Assembly (NCBI RefSeq): GCF_012971725.1
Contig: NZ_CP048833.1
Span: 1,736,001-1,800,000 of the forward strand
Length of the DNA stretch: 64,000 bases
Direction of reading: 5' to 3'
DNA from: Pseudomonas multiresinivorans
GTDB taxonomy: Bacteria > Pseudomonadota > Gammaproteobacteria > Pseudomonadales > Pseudomonadaceae
Of the stretch, positions 34,647 through 43,446 are shown in pieces. A model generated the notes under the pieces. The model was not told the origin of the DNA, did not search any database, and worked only from the letters and a program-made list of their open reading frames with translations. Numbering within the stretch: position 1 is the first letter of the stretch; every line of letters begins with the position of its first letter. A program made the translations under genes and the position numbers.

Positions 34647-35507
34647 ATGATGAAGTCGCTAATGGTCGCAACGGATCTTTCCGGCCGTTCCGAAAAGGCT
34701 TTGCACCGTGCGGCAGCGCTCGCCAAGCGCTACGCCTGCCCCTGGACCGTGCTTTACGTGGTCGATGAGGACCAACCGTCGGCACTGGTCGAACAGGAAG
34801 TCACCCAGGTGCGCATGATGCTCGAGGCGCGCCTGGTCGAACTCACCGAAATGGGTGGTACCTGCCCGAAACTGCTGGTGGAGCGCGGCGATCCGAACCA
34901 GAAGATCCTCGCCGCAGCGAAGAACCTGAACTGCGAAATGCTGGTGATGGGTGCGCACCGCAAGAGCGTGCTGCGCGACATCTTCGTCGGCACCACGGTG
35001 GAACGAGTGCTGCGCGCCGGGCAACTGCCGGTGCTGGTGGTCAACCAGCCGGCCGCCGGGCAATACCGCGACCTGCTGATTGCCCTCGACACCTCGCCGG
35101 CTTCGGCCCACGCGGTGGAAGTGGCCAATGACCTGGGCCTGCTGGAAGGCGCCGTGCGCCGCGGCGTCTACGCCTTCAGCCCGCTGGCCAAGGGCATGAT
35201 GCAGTACTCCGGAGTGAGCGAGGAACGCATCGACGAATTTGTCAGCAGCGAATCGCGTCAGGCGGTGGAAGAGCTGAAGACGTTCCTCCACGACCAGCAC
35301 CTGGAAGAACGCATCGATGAACAACTGGTGGCCGTCGGGCTGCCGGGCAACGTGTTGCAGCGGATGGTCGACAAGCATCGGCCGGATCTGCTGGTCATGG
35401 GTACTCGGGGTATGGGCGGAATCAAGCGTGCCCTGATCGGCAGTGTTGCCGACTACGCTCTGCGCGAACTGGATTGTGACATCCTGGTCGTGCCGCCGGA
35501 GGCTTGA
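34647..35507 (+). CDS. Universal stress protein, two UspA domains
   Basis: The 286-residue cytoplasmic protein has tandem UspA domains (residues 1-140 and 147-286). Each starts with a beta strand (SLMVATDLSG; DLLIALDTSP) and ends with the ATP-binding loop (MGAHRKSVLRDIFVGTTVERVL; MGTRGMGGIKRALIGSVADYAL). PA4352-type Usp proteins support survival under oxygen and energy limitation. GAGGAG precedes the first of two adjacent ATG codons. The ANR box upstream supports anaerobic induction. Confidence 0.92.
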   Translation: MMKSLMVATDLSGRSEKALHRAAALAKRYACPWTVLYVVDEDQPSALVEQEVTQVRMMLEARLVELTEMGGTCPKLLVERGDPNQKILAAAKNLNCEMLVMGAHRKSVLRDIFVGTTVERVLRAGQLPVLVVNQPAAGQYRDLLIALDTSPASAHAVEVANDLGLLEGAVRRGVYAFSPLAKGMMQYSGVSEERIDEFVSSESRQAVEELKTFLHDQHLEERIDEQLVAVGLPGNVLQRMVDKHRPDLLVMGTRGMGGIKRALIGSVADYALRELDCDILVVPPEA

Positions 35508-35653
35508 GCCTGCGGCGTCTGGAGGCTGTTTTCAGGTTGCGTCGGGCGACTCGAGGGTGCCGCCCGGCGCAGTTTGAAAGCCGTTTCGTCAGAGTGGGAA
35601 CCCGCCGGCCGTAGGTTACGGCGGGCTCCAATCCCTTCTCTTGTCAGCGAACC

Positions 35654-36424
35654 TCAGGCCGCAATGGCCGCCTCTTCCTGCTCCTCACACACCACCGCAC
35701 GGATTGCTGCGTGCGCTTGCCTGGCCAGCAGGTTGCGGTCCTGGTGGGCGCTGGACAGCGCCGGCAAGAGGTGGATTTCCACGACTCCCCGATCATTGTC
35801 GAACAGACGCTTCAAGTGGCTGACCAGATCATCGTCACCGATGAAGGGTGCCAGCTCGCACGCCTCCCCGTTGCGTCGGTAGCGCAGCGCCACCGGCTGC
35901 ACCGGCACGCCGGCCTCGATGGCGCTGGCCATCAGGCGACCGTGAAAGGTACGCAGGCCCTGGCCGTCGGTGGTGGTGCCTTCGGGGAAGACCAGTAGAG
36001 AACGGCCGCGCGAAAGGTGCGTGGCCAGTTGCGCGTTGATCATTCGAGCATCGCCAGAACCCCGGCGGATGAACAGCGTGCCGGCCTTTTCCGCCAGCCA
36101 ACCGGCGACCGGCCACTGGCGCACTTCGGCCTTGGACAGGAAGGTCAGCGGCAGCAGCGCACCAAGCAGCGGGATATCGACCCAGGACACATGGTTGGAC
36201 ACCCACAGCATCGGCTGACCGGGTAGCTCGCCGTGCACTTTCACCTCGAAGGGCAGGGCGCCACCGAGGCGTGCCAGGTACCAGCAGGTCAGGCGCTGGC
36301 GCAGGAGCATCCAGTCGCGGCCGGGCAGGCGCTCCAGCAGGCTGACGAAAGCAGCCAGCGCGAGGCCCACCGTCAACACCAGCAGCAGGCGGGCAACGCG
36401 CAGCCAGGCGCGCAGGCTGCGCAT
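35654..36424 (-). CDS. olsA: Ornithine-lipid O-acyltransferase OlsA
   Basis: The 256-residue membrane-associated acyltransferase adds the second acyl chain to lyso-ornithine lipid. An N-terminal hydrophobic segment (LLLVLTVGLALAAFVSLL) is followed by the PlsC motifs NHVSWVD (HX4D) near residue 82 and FPEGTTTDG near residue 150. The ATG overlaps the olsB stop (ATGA), so translation is coupled. This pair is PA4350-PA4351 in PAO1. Confidence 0.92.
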   Translation of the reverse strand: MRSLRAWLRVARLLLVLTVGLALAAFVSLLERLPGRDWMLLRQRLTCWYLARLGGALPFEVKVHGELPGQPMLWVSNHVSWVDIPLLGALLPLTFLSKAEVRQWPVAGWLAEKAGTLFIRRGSGDARMINAQLATHLSRGRSLLVFPEGTTTDGQGLRTFHGRLMASAIEAGVPVQPVALRYRRNGEACELAPFIGDDDLVSHLKRLFDNDRGVVEIHLLPALSSAHQDRNLLARQAHAAIRAVVCEEQEEAAIAA

Positions 36425-37179
36425 CAGACCGCGGCCTTGAAGTGGCGGGCGTAGCGCGGGCAGAGCTCGTCGCGCTTGAGCAGGATGAACACGTCGGCGA
36501 CGCCGAAGTCCGGGTCCCAACAGGGCTCGCCGCAGATCTTCGCACCCAGGCGCATGTAGGCCTTGAGCAGCGGCGGCAGCTCGGCGGTGAGGTTTTCCGG
36601 AACGTCTAGTTGCGGCAACGGGGTCTTCGGTTCGGCGCGCAGGTTCTGCTGGCACAGGTAGCGGTCGCGCAGGCGCTGCATCACCGCGCGGGCCTGGATG
36701 CCGCCGTCGCGCATGGGGATGCTGGCGCAGCCCATCAGGTAGCGGTAGCCGCCTTCATTCAACACTTCGGCCAGCTCGCTCCAGAGCACGGCGATGGTGC
36801 CGCCATTGCGGTAGTCCGGGTCGACGCAGGTACGGCCGATTTCCAGCACCGGGCCCTGCAGGTTGTCCAGGCCGTCGAGGGCGAATTCCTCTTCGCTGTA
36901 GAAGCGGCCCAGGCGCTGCGCGGCGCGGTGGTCGAGCAGGCGGGTGGTGGCCACCAGCGCGCCGGTGTTGAGGTCGCGCACGCCGATATGAGCGCAGTGG
37001 CGGTCGTAGTCATCCATGTCTAGCCCCTGGTCCGCGCCCTTGAGCTGGGCATCGAACTCGCTGCTGAACACGCGGTAACGCAGGGCCTGGGCTTCGCGCA
37101 GGGCGCGGGCGCCGCGCAGACGCACGGCCTTGAGACGGCGTTCTGCCGGGGTGTCACAGGAGAGGGCGATCTGACTCAT
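36424..37179 (-). CDS. olsB: Ornithine N-acyltransferase OlsB
   Basis: The 251-residue GNAT-like enzyme transfers a 3-hydroxyacyl group from ACP to ornithine, giving lyso-ornithine lipid, a phosphorus-free membrane lipid. Conserved blocks are ALREAQALRYRVFSSEF, LEIGRTCVDPDYRNGG, LMGCASIPMRD and DVFILLKRDELCPRYARHF. ATG 37179 is preferred over a frame to 37398 that would cross the divergent gene's promoter. Ornithine lipid genes respond to phosphate starvation in P. aeruginosa, and Pho-like repeats lie upstream. Confidence 0.92.
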   Translation of the reverse strand: MSQIALSCDTPAERRLKAVRLRGARALREAQALRYRVFSSEFDAQLKGADQGLDMDDYDRHCAHIGVRDLNTGALVATTRLLDHRAAQRLGRFYSEEEFALDGLDNLQGPVLEIGRTCVDPDYRNGGTIAVLWSELAEVLNEGGYRYLMGCASIPMRDGGIQARAVMQRLRDRYLCQQNLRAEPKTPLPQLDVPENLTAELPPLLKAYMRLGAKICGEPCWDPDFGVADVFILLKRDELCPRYARHFKAAV

Positions 37180-37252
37180 GCGAGTGCCTCCGTGAACCGG
37201 CCATGCGGGTTGCGGCCGGTCGGCTTTGTTGTGCAAGCTCAGGCTAGGAATG

Positions 37253-37296
37253 ACCGGTGTCACGCCCATGACGGTGCGGTGATGCTTGTATGACAA
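37253..37296 (-). promoter_or_regulatory. Phased Pho-box-like repeats upstream of olsBA
   Basis: On the minus strand four 11-base units follow each other: TTGTCATACAA, GCATCACCGCA, CCGTCATGGGC, GTGACACCGGT. Units 1 and 3 match the PhoB half-site TGTCAT well; 2 and 4 are weaker. The site lies 74-117 bases before olsB. Confidence 0.45.
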
Positions 37297-37327
37297 GAAC
37301 AACGACCTCGAAGGAAGGAGCGCCGCG

Positions 37328-38224
37328 ATGCCCTGGAAATGCCTGCTCGGCCCGCAGGACCGGTTACCGCCCGGCCTGGCCCTGGACGACTGGTACACCG
37401 AACTGCTGGCGCGCGCCGGCCATAGCGGCAGCTTCGAGCTGGCAGTGCTCGGCGGGCGCCTGGCGACCTCACCGGGGCTGGCCTTCCTTGCCGGCTACCA
37501 GGCCGCCCTGCGCGCGCTCTGGCCGGCGGCCCCGCTCAGCCTCGGCGCGTTCTGCGTGACCGAGAAGAAAAGCGTGCGCCCCGCCGACCTGCAGACCCGC
37601 CTCGACGGTCTGGTGCTGCACGGTCGCAAGGACTTCGCCACCGCCGCCGACAGCGCCGCCTGGTGGCTGATCGCCGCGCGTGACGAGGACGAGGGACAGC
37701 CACCGCGCATCGCCATGACCGTTATTCAGGCCGGTGCGCCGGGCGCGAAGCTTGAGGCGTTGCCGGCACTGCCGCTGATGCCGGACATCCCCCACGCCCG
37801 CCTGCTGCTCGACGGCGCCCACTGCGAACGCCTGCCCGGTGATGGCTGGGAGGCCTACAGCAAGCCTTTCCGCACCCTGGAAGACACCCATGTGCTGGCG
37901 GCGGTCTGCGCCTGGCTCTATGGCCTGGCGCTGGAGCACCAGTGGCCGGCGGAGCTGGCGCTGCGCCTGACCGGTGTGCTGGCCGGCTGCGCGGAAGTCA
38001 GCCGGCAGCCGGCTTCGCAGCCGGAAACCCACCTGCTGCTGGCCGGCGTGTTCAGCCAGTTCGAGGGCCTCGCCGCGACACTGGATGCCGCCTTCGCCTC
38101 GGGCGACCCGGAGCTGGCAGCGGTCTGGAGACGCGACAAGGGTGTGCTCGCCATCGCCGGCGCCGCACGGGCCAAGCGCCTGGAGAAAGCGAGGGTGGCA
38201 ATAGGCCTTGACCCACGTCAGTGA
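37328..38224 (+). CDS. Acyl-CoA dehydrogenase-like protein
   Basis: The 298-residue protein has a middle part (LSLGAFCVTEKKSVRP; GLVLHGRKDFATAADSAAWWLIAARDED; IAMTVIQAGAPGAKLEAL) resembling the beta domain of acyl-CoA dehydrogenases, where the G-KxF-tgA-a-d pattern recurs. It is shorter than true family members (about 380) and lacks an evident catalytic glutamate, so a divergent or non-enzymatic member is possible. ATG 37328 follows GAAGGAAGGAG and is preferred to one 14 codons upstream. It is divergent from olsBA. Confidence 0.65.
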   Translation: MPWKCLLGPQDRLPPGLALDDWYTELLARAGHSGSFELAVLGGRLATSPGLAFLAGYQAALRALWPAAPLSLGAFCVTEKKSVRPADLQTRLDGLVLHGRKDFATAADSAAWWLIAARDEDEGQPPRIAMTVIQAGAPGAKLEALPALPLMPDIPHARLLLDGAHCERLPGDGWEAYSKPFRTLEDTHVLAAVCAWLYGLALEHQWPAELALRLTGVLAGCAEVSRQPASQPETHLLLAGVFSQFEGLAATLDAAFASGDPELAAVWRRDKGVLAIAGAARAKRLEKARVAIGLDPRQ

Positions 38225-38329
38225 GGGCCTGGGGAGGGGACGTTAGCCTTACAGATGTTTCTGAGATACCAAGAAATTTCCGCAGGGCTACCCACTGTTT
38301 TCCCTCCCACTGCTTTAGGAAATCCCCTC

Positions 38330-39115
38330 ATGCGACGCGAACCCATCGTGCTGTTCGACGACGGTAAACACCAATGCCTGTGTTTCGACGATCTGGTCAG
38401 CGGCGACGGTGTGCAATCCAACCAGTTCCTCATCGTCGACCACGACAAGCGCCTGCTGCTCGATCCGGGCGGCGACCTGACCTATACGCCGCTGTCCCTG
38501 GAACTCTCGAAACTGTTCTCGCTGCAGGACCTGGACTACATCTTCGCCTCGCACCAGGACCCGGACATCATCGCCGCGCTGGACAAGTGGCTGCTGCACA
38601 CCCGCGCCAAGGTCATCTGCTCGAAGCTCTGGGCGCGCTTCCTGCCGCACCTGACGGCCAACTACCTGGCGGTCAGCCATGGCATTTCCACCTATGACCG
38701 GGTGATCCCGCTGCCGGACCGCGGCGAGTCGGTGCAGCTGGGCCGCTGCCAGCTGAAGATGATCCCCGCGCACTTCCTCCACTCGGTGGGCAACTTCCAG
38801 ATCTACGATCCGGTCAGCAAGATCCTCTTCTCCGGCGACATGGGCGCCTCCCTGGTGGACGACGCCAGCCCGGTGCAGGATTTCGCTGCGCACGTACCGC
38901 ACATGGAAGGCTTCCACCGTCGCTACATGGCGTCGAACAAGGTCGCGCGGCTCTGGGCATCCATGGTGCGCGGCATGGACATCGAGATGATCGTCCCGCA
39001 GCACGGCCGGCCTTTCGTGGGCAAGGCCATGATCGGCGCCTTCCTCGACTGGATCACCGACCTGCAGTGCGGCATGGACCTGATGGGGCCGGACGATTAC
39101 CAGGTGCCACGCTGA
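38330..39115 (+). CDS. Metallo-beta-lactamase fold oxygen-binding (ODP-type) protein
   Basis: The 261-residue cytoplasmic protein contains NQFLIVDHDKRLLLDPGGD (beta strands of the MBL fold) and the metal motif SHQDPDI near residue 98, as in the flavodiiron-type ODP domain (HxxDxD variant). AHFLHSVGNFQIYD, LFSGDMGASL and VPQHGRPF supply the other ligands. Such stand-alone ODP proteins bind di-iron and oxygen or act in c-di-GMP/chemotaxis pathways; the role here is unknown. ATG 38330 follows TAGGA; the upstream ATG at 38255 is less likely. Confidence 0.8.
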   Translation: MRREPIVLFDDGKHQCLCFDDLVSGDGVQSNQFLIVDHDKRLLLDPGGDLTYTPLSLELSKLFSLQDLDYIFASHQDPDIIAALDKWLLHTRAKVICSKLWARFLPHLTANYLAVSHGISTYDRVIPLPDRGESVQLGRCQLKMIPAHFLHSVGNFQIYDPVSKILFSGDMGASLVDDASPVQDFAAHVPHMEGFHRRYMASNKVARLWASMVRGMDIEMIVPQHGRPFVGKAMIGAFLDWITDLQCGMDLMGPDDYQVPR

Positions 39116-39216
39116 CCGATTGCGCCAATCGTCCTTGATTACGGCACGATCGGCGCTTAATTCGTCATCTTCACCGTGCTAGGGTGCGGGCCGACCTGAT
39201 AACAAGAGGCCCGCCG

Positions 39217-40344
39217 ATGCCCTTCACTTCCTACAGGCCAGCGCTGCGCGCATTGGCCCTGGCCACCTGCCTGCTCAGCAGCCATGCCCACGGTGCCGAC
39301 ACCTGGCCCGAGGCCGACTGGCCACACGGCGCCACGCCCAGTGGCGCTGCTGTCGAAGCCTTCGAAAGCTATGCCTTCCCCAGCCGCGACGACGCGACCC
39401 GCAAGGGCGTGCGCACCGATGCGGTGGTGGTGATCCGCGACGGCCAACTGATCTACGAACGCTACGCCGGCCCGACCAGCGCGCAGACGCCGCACCTGGC
39501 CTGGTCGATGAGCAAGAGCGTGATGGCCAGCGTCCTCGGCGTGGCCTTCGGCGAGGGCAAGTTCCAGCTCGACGACCCGGTTGCCAAGCATTACCCGGCC
39601 TTCGCCGACCATCCCGATATCAAGATGCGCGACCTGCTGCACTGGGCCTCCGGCCTGGCCTGGCAGGAAGAGTACGAATACGCGCCGGTGCGCTCCTCGG
39701 TGGTGGCGATGCTCTATACCCGTGGCCGCGACGACATGGCGAGGTTCACCGCCGGCTTCGCTGCCGATGCCGAGCCGGGCAAGCGCTTCCGCTACTCCAG
39801 CGGCGACAGCAACGTGCTTTCCGCCACGCTCAAGCAGATGGTCGGCAAGGACTACGCGAACTACCCCTGGACCTCGCTGTTCGAGCCGCTGGGCATCCAG
39901 TCCGCGGTCTGGGAGCGCGATGCCAGCGGTACCTTCGTCGGCTCGTCCTATGCCTACATGACTGCCCGCGACATGGCGCGCATCGGCCTGCTGATGGAGC
40001 GCGACGGGCGCTGGAAGGATCGCCAGTTGCTGCCGCAGGACTGGATGAAATTCGTTCTCGCGCCGTTCCCCGAGTACCAGCCTGATCCGAAGAAACCCAA
40101 CGAAGCGGTGCCCGGTGGCCAGTGGTGGCTCAACCGCCCGGTGGCCGGCGCGCCCGCGCCCTGGCCGGACGCTCCGGAAGATACCTTCGCCGCCCTCGGC
40201 CACTGGGGCCAGGCGCTCTACGTGATCCCCGAGCAGAAACTGGTGATCGTCCGCTACGCCGACGACCGTGACGGCAGCTACCAGCACGATGCCTTCCTCA
40301 AACTTGCCCAGGCAGCCTTCGCCCACGGGGAGGTGCAGCCATGA
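39217..40344 (+). CDS. Exported beta-lactamase-family serine hydrolase
   Basis: The 375-residue protein has a signal peptide (LALATCLLSSHAHGA, cleavage near residue 27). The class C beta-lactamase/DD-peptidase triad is present: SMSK (SxxK) near residue 94, YSSGDSN near 199 as the Tyr motif, and HWG near 331 in the KTG position. It is therefore a periplasmic esterase or peptidase of the AmpC fold, with no evidence of true beta-lactamase activity. AAGAGG precedes the ATG. Its stop overlaps the start of the following small gene (ATGA). Confidence 0.85.
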   Translation: MPFTSYRPALRALALATCLLSSHAHGADTWPEADWPHGATPSGAAVEAFESYAFPSRDDATRKGVRTDAVVVIRDGQLIYERYAGPTSAQTPHLAWSMSKSVMASVLGVAFGEGKFQLDDPVAKHYPAFADHPDIKMRDLLHWASGLAWQEEYEYAPVRSSVVAMLYTRGRDDMARFTAGFAADAEPGKRFRYSSGDSNVLSATLKQMVGKDYANYPWTSLFEPLGIQSAVWERDASGTFVGSSYAYMTARDMARIGLLMERDGRWKDRQLLPQDWMKFVLAPFPEYQPDPKKPNEAVPGGQWWLNRPVAGAPAPWPDAPEDTFAALGHWGQALYVIPEQKLVIVRYADDRDGSYQHDAFLKLAQAAFAHGEVQP

Positions 40345-40688
40345 TCCGTCGCCATCCGATTCTTACCGCCCTGGTCCTTTTGCTGCTCGCCCTGGCGACC
40401 ACGGCCTGGCAGAACCGCATCCACCTCGCGGCGTTCCCCGGCATCATCGGCGCCTATACCGCCAAGGAGTACTGCTCCTGCCGCTACGTTATGGGGAACT
40501 CGGCGGACTATTGCCGGGCCTATACCAAGCAGTACGTGCCGACCAGCGGCTTCCTCGACGACGAAGCGCGCAAGCGGGTGACCGCTCGCGGCCTCGGCAG
40601 TACACAGACAGCCGCCTGGCTCAGCGCGCGCGAGGGATGCCAACTGATGCCCCAGGCGGACGATTTGCCCGAATCGGGCAGCCACTGA
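40341..40688 (+). CDS. Small membrane-anchored cysteine-rich protein
   Basis: The 115-residue protein has one N-terminal membrane segment (ILTALVLLLLALATTAW) and a short extracytoplasmic domain with four cysteines (CSC, YCRAY, GCQL). These could form disulfides. I do not know the family. The start overlaps the hydrolase stop by four bases, so it is translationally coupled and probably a partner or membrane tether of the hydrolase. Confidence 0.7.
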   Translation: MIRRHPILTALVLLLLALATTAWQNRIHLAAFPGIIGAYTAKEYCSCRYVMGNSADYCRAYTKQYVPTSGFLDDEARKRVTARGLGSTQTAAWLSAREGCQLMPQADDLPESGSH

Positions 40689-40731
40689 CGGGCGCGTTCC
40701 ACGGAGCGGGGCGACCCGCTTCGGAGGATCA

Positions 40732-41331
40732 ATGCATTCTTTTGTAACAGGAGCCGTGTGCGCATTGCTGGTGCTGGCCAGCCCCCTGGCGATGGCCGAA
40801 TGGCAACTGGACGGCGACACTTCGCGGATCAGCTTCGTCTCGGTCAAGCGCGGCAAGATGGCGGAAGTTCAGCGCTTCGACCGCCTTTCCGGGCAGATCG
40901 ACGACCAGGGCGCGGTGCGCGTGGTGGTGCCGCTGGAGTCCATCGACAGCGGCCTGGCCCTGCGCGACGAGCGCATGCGCAACTCCTTCTTCGAGATCGA
41001 GCGCTTCCCCGAGGCGATCGTCAGCAGCCAGCTGGACCTGAGCCGTTACGACGACCTGCGGGTCGGCCAGTCGCGCCAGGAAACCTTGGACTTCAACCTC
41101 GACCTGCACGGCCAGCAGCGTCGGCTCAAGTCCGAGGTGCTGGTCAGCCGCCCCAGCGAGAGCCGCATCGAGGTGACGACCCTGGAGCCGCTGGTGCTCA
41201 AGCTGATCGACTTCGACCTGGAAGAGAAGCTCGAACCGCTCAAGGCAGTCGCCAACGTGCCTTCGATCACGCCCGAGGTGCCGGTGTTCGCGGTGCTGGG
41301 GTTCAGTCAGGTGATCAAGCAGGAGCCGTGA
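40732..41331 (+). CDS. YceI-family periplasmic protein (copy 1)
   Basis: The 199-residue protein has a signal peptide (ALLVLASPLAMA) and one YceI lipocalin-like barrel: WQLDGDTSRISFVSVKRGKMAEVQRF, then GLALRDERMRNSFFEIERFPEA, a YceI hallmark. YceI proteins bind isoprenoid lipids. It lies 43 bases after the small Cys-rich gene in the same direction. The paralogue at 44560 shares this layout. Confidence 0.88.
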   Translation: MHSFVTGAVCALLVLASPLAMAEWQLDGDTSRISFVSVKRGKMAEVQRFDRLSGQIDDQGAVRVVVPLESIDSGLALRDERMRNSFFEIERFPEAIVSSQLDLSRYDDLRVGQSRQETLDFNLDLHGQQRRLKSEVLVSRPSESRIEVTTLEPLVLKLIDFDLEEKLEPLKAVANVPSITPEVPVFAVLGFSQVIKQEP

Positions 41332-41389
41332 TACTCGCACCATGAACCTGTAGGAACGGGCCACGGCTCCAATGATTGGGATGTGCTGC

Positions 41390-41645
41390 CTCAGCGTGGG
41401 TATTCCAGCATTGCTTCGGCGTGCGCGCAGAATCAGTGGTTTCGCCCCCTCGGGCGACCCACTTTGGCAAACGCCCCAAAGTGGGCAAAGGTCTTGCCCC
41501 GGACATCCGGTTTTTCGCCTAGGCGAAAAATTCCCTCATTGAAGCGAAGTTTCAGGGGCACGCGCTGACGGGCCATCCCTGGCCCGACAGCGCTCTCGCG
41601 GCATCCATGCCGCTCAACCCCTGAAACTCCGCTTCAACGAGGCCT
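41390..41645. repeat. Palindrome-rich dispersed intergenic element
   Basis: Non-coding. It contains CCCACTTTGG/CCAAAGTGGG (41458-41467, 41476-41485), a perfect 20-base palindrome with TTTTTCGCC/GGCGAAAAA arms (41511-41530) and 24-base arms at 41535-41558 and 41618-41641 with two mismatches enclosing 59 bases. Similar CCC-TCGGGCGA...CTTTGG...CTTGCCCC sequences are, as I recall, scattered in Pseudomonas genomes. The rest of 41332-41805 shows no gene. Confidence 0.6.
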
Positions 41646-41745
41646 CCTGAACGGGGCCGCTCGGAGTGCGCTGAGGTTTATCTGGAAGTCTTCAAGAGCC
41701 AGCGCCAGAGCCAGGCCATAGCCATGCCGAGATATGTGGCTTTTC

Positions 41746-41769
41746 GTAGGAGCGAGCTTGCTCGCGAAC
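41746..41769. repeat. Single REP unit, type a
   Basis: One GTAGGAGCGAGC...GCTCGCGAA unit without a paired inverse. Confidence 0.75.
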
Positions 41770-41805
41770 CGCACGGCACAGCGTCAATCGCGAAAACAGC
41801 CAGCC

Positions 41806-41916
41806 TTAAGACCGCGCCGCAATCGCCGGCAAGTCTGGCTGGAAGCGAAAGCCCGAGCCCACGCTGCAACTGGAGGCGCTGAGGAACACGAAGGCGAGCA
41901 GCAGGATGGTTTTCAT
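41806..41916 (-). CDS. Small putative lipoprotein, 36 residues
   Basis: The ORF starts MKTILLLAFVFLSASSC, a short signal sequence with a lipobox-like SASSC, followed by about 20 residues (GSGFRFQPDLPAIAARS). AGGAAC lies ahead of the ATG. Many pseudomonads encode such tiny lipoproteins. It precedes no obvious partner; the drug MFS gene upstream on the same strand ends 18 bases away. Confidence 0.45.
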   Translation of the reverse strand: MKTILLLAFVFLSASSCSVGSGFRFQPDLPAIAARS

Positions 41917-41933
41917 GGCGGTGTTCCTGTCAG

Positions 41934-43433
41934 TCAGGATCGGGCCACCTCCAGTGTAGGTCGTGCCGCCCGGCGCGCGCCGAAGGTCACGAAACTGCCC
42001 GCTGCGAACAGCCACGCGCTGATGCCGCCGTAGCCCAGCATCCAGCCGAAGCCCTGCACCAGCGCTGCCCGTGCGCTGGCCGGATCGTCGTTACCCAACT
42101 GGCCAGCGGCGATACTCGCTGCCAACTGCAGCTTCTGAACGCCATCCACGCCGTGCAGTGCGGCGGCGACGCCCCAGAGCAGGATCAACCCCATCACCGC
42201 GATATTGATCGCCAGGGAAATCATCCTCGCGCTCATGTCGATGCCCGAAGCCATCCCCGCACGCGCAGCGGGCACGGCGGCGGTGGAGGTGTTGGTCACC
42301 GTGGTGTTGGTCATGCCCAGCCCGATGCCGGCCAGCACGCAGCCGGGCAGCAGGGTCAGCCAGCTGGCGTGGTCCGCGGCGCTGCCCCAGAGCATCAGGA
42401 AGAAGCCGGCGCCGATCACGAACATCCCGCCGGGGATCACCCAGCCGGGGTGGAAGCGGTGCGCCAGGCGCTCGGCGATAGGCGGCACCAGCAGCGTCGG
42501 CAGCGTGTACGCCAGCAACGACCAGCCGGCCTTCACGTCGCCGTAGCCGAGCACACCGTGGTAGTAGACCGGCAGGTAGATCATCAGCGGCCAGAAACTT
42601 GCGTTCATCCCCGCCGAGGCGAACATCGCGCCGGAAAACGCGCGGATGCGCAGCACTGAGAGGTCGAACATCGGGTGGGCGACGCGGCGCTCGATCAGGA
42701 CAAAGGCGGCGAGGCTGGCCAGGCTGAGCAGCAGGATCGCCAGCGCGGCCGGGCTGGTGAAGCCCATGTCGGCGCCCTGGGTGATGTAGAACACGATGCC
42801 GAGCACGGCCAGTGACAGCGTGAGCATGCCGCCGATATCCAGCCGCTCGGCTTCCGGATCGCGCGACTCCACCGTGCCGTACTGCGCCAGCGCGAGGGTG
42901 AGCAGGGCGAGCGGACCGTGCACCAGGAACACCCATTGCCAACTGGCCAGGGCGACAATGGCGCTGCCGATGATCGGCCCGAAGCCCAGACCGATGCCAA
43001 ACACCACGCCCCAGGCGGCGAAGGCGCGCACGCGTTCGGCCGGGTCGCTGAACTGGCTGGTCAGCACCGCCACCTGGCAGATCAGCATGACGCCGCCGGC
43101 GGCGCCTTGCAGGAAGCGCCCGGCGATCATGGTCGGCATGTCGCCCGCCAGCCCGCAGAGCAACGAGGTGAGGCCGAACAGCGCCAGGCTGATGACGAAC
43201 AGGCGCTTGCGGCCGAAGCGGTCGGCCAGGGTGCCGGCGGCCATCAGCACGCTGGTGACGGCGATGGTGTAGGCGTTCATCACCCATTGCAGGTCCTGGA
43301 AGTCGCCGTGCAGTACTCGCTCAAGGGCCGGAAGGCTGGCGGGAACGCTGGAAATTTCCAGGCCGAACATCATCGAGGACAGGCACACCGCGGCCAGGGC
43401 GATGAGGTTTCTGGGGTTATGGAGGGCAGTCAT
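41934..43433 (-). CDS. MFS drug transporter, DHA2 (EmrB/QacA) family
   Basis: The 499-residue protein has 14 predicted TM segments. The N-terminus LIALAAVCLSSMMFGLEISSVPASLPAL has the DHA2 layout, and LADRFGRKRLFV is the MFS A motif. It is probably a proton-driven exporter. ATG 43433 follows GGAG; an earlier in-frame ATG at 43496 lies inside the divergent promoter. A divergent LysR gene 109 bases away is the likely regulator. Confidence 0.88.
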   Translation of the reverse strand: MTALHNPRNLIALAAVCLSSMMFGLEISSVPASLPALERVLHGDFQDLQWVMNAYTIAVTSVLMAAGTLADRFGRKRLFVISLALFGLTSLLCGLAGDMPTMIAGRFLQGAAGGVMLICQVAVLTSQFSDPAERVRAFAAWGVVFGIGLGFGPIIGSAIVALASWQWVFLVHGPLALLTLALAQYGTVESRDPEAERLDIGGMLTLSLAVLGIVFYITQGADMGFTSPAALAILLLSLASLAAFVLIERRVAHPMFDLSVLRIRAFSGAMFASAGMNASFWPLMIYLPVYYHGVLGYGDVKAGWSLLAYTLPTLLVPPIAERLAHRFHPGWVIPGGMFVIGAGFFLMLWGSAADHASWLTLLPGCVLAGIGLGMTNTTVTNTSTAAVPAARAGMASGIDMSARMISLAINIAVMGLILLWGVAAALHGVDGVQKLQLAASIAAGQLGNDDPASARAALVQGFGWMLGYGGISAWLFAAGSFVTFGARRAARPTLEVARS

Positions 43434-43446
43434 GAGGATGGCTCCG

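Noticed and set aside
39217..40344. True beta-lactamase resistance gene
   Set aside because: SxxK and HWG motifs show the fold only; many exported esterases and peptidases share it, and no AmpR or resistance context is present.
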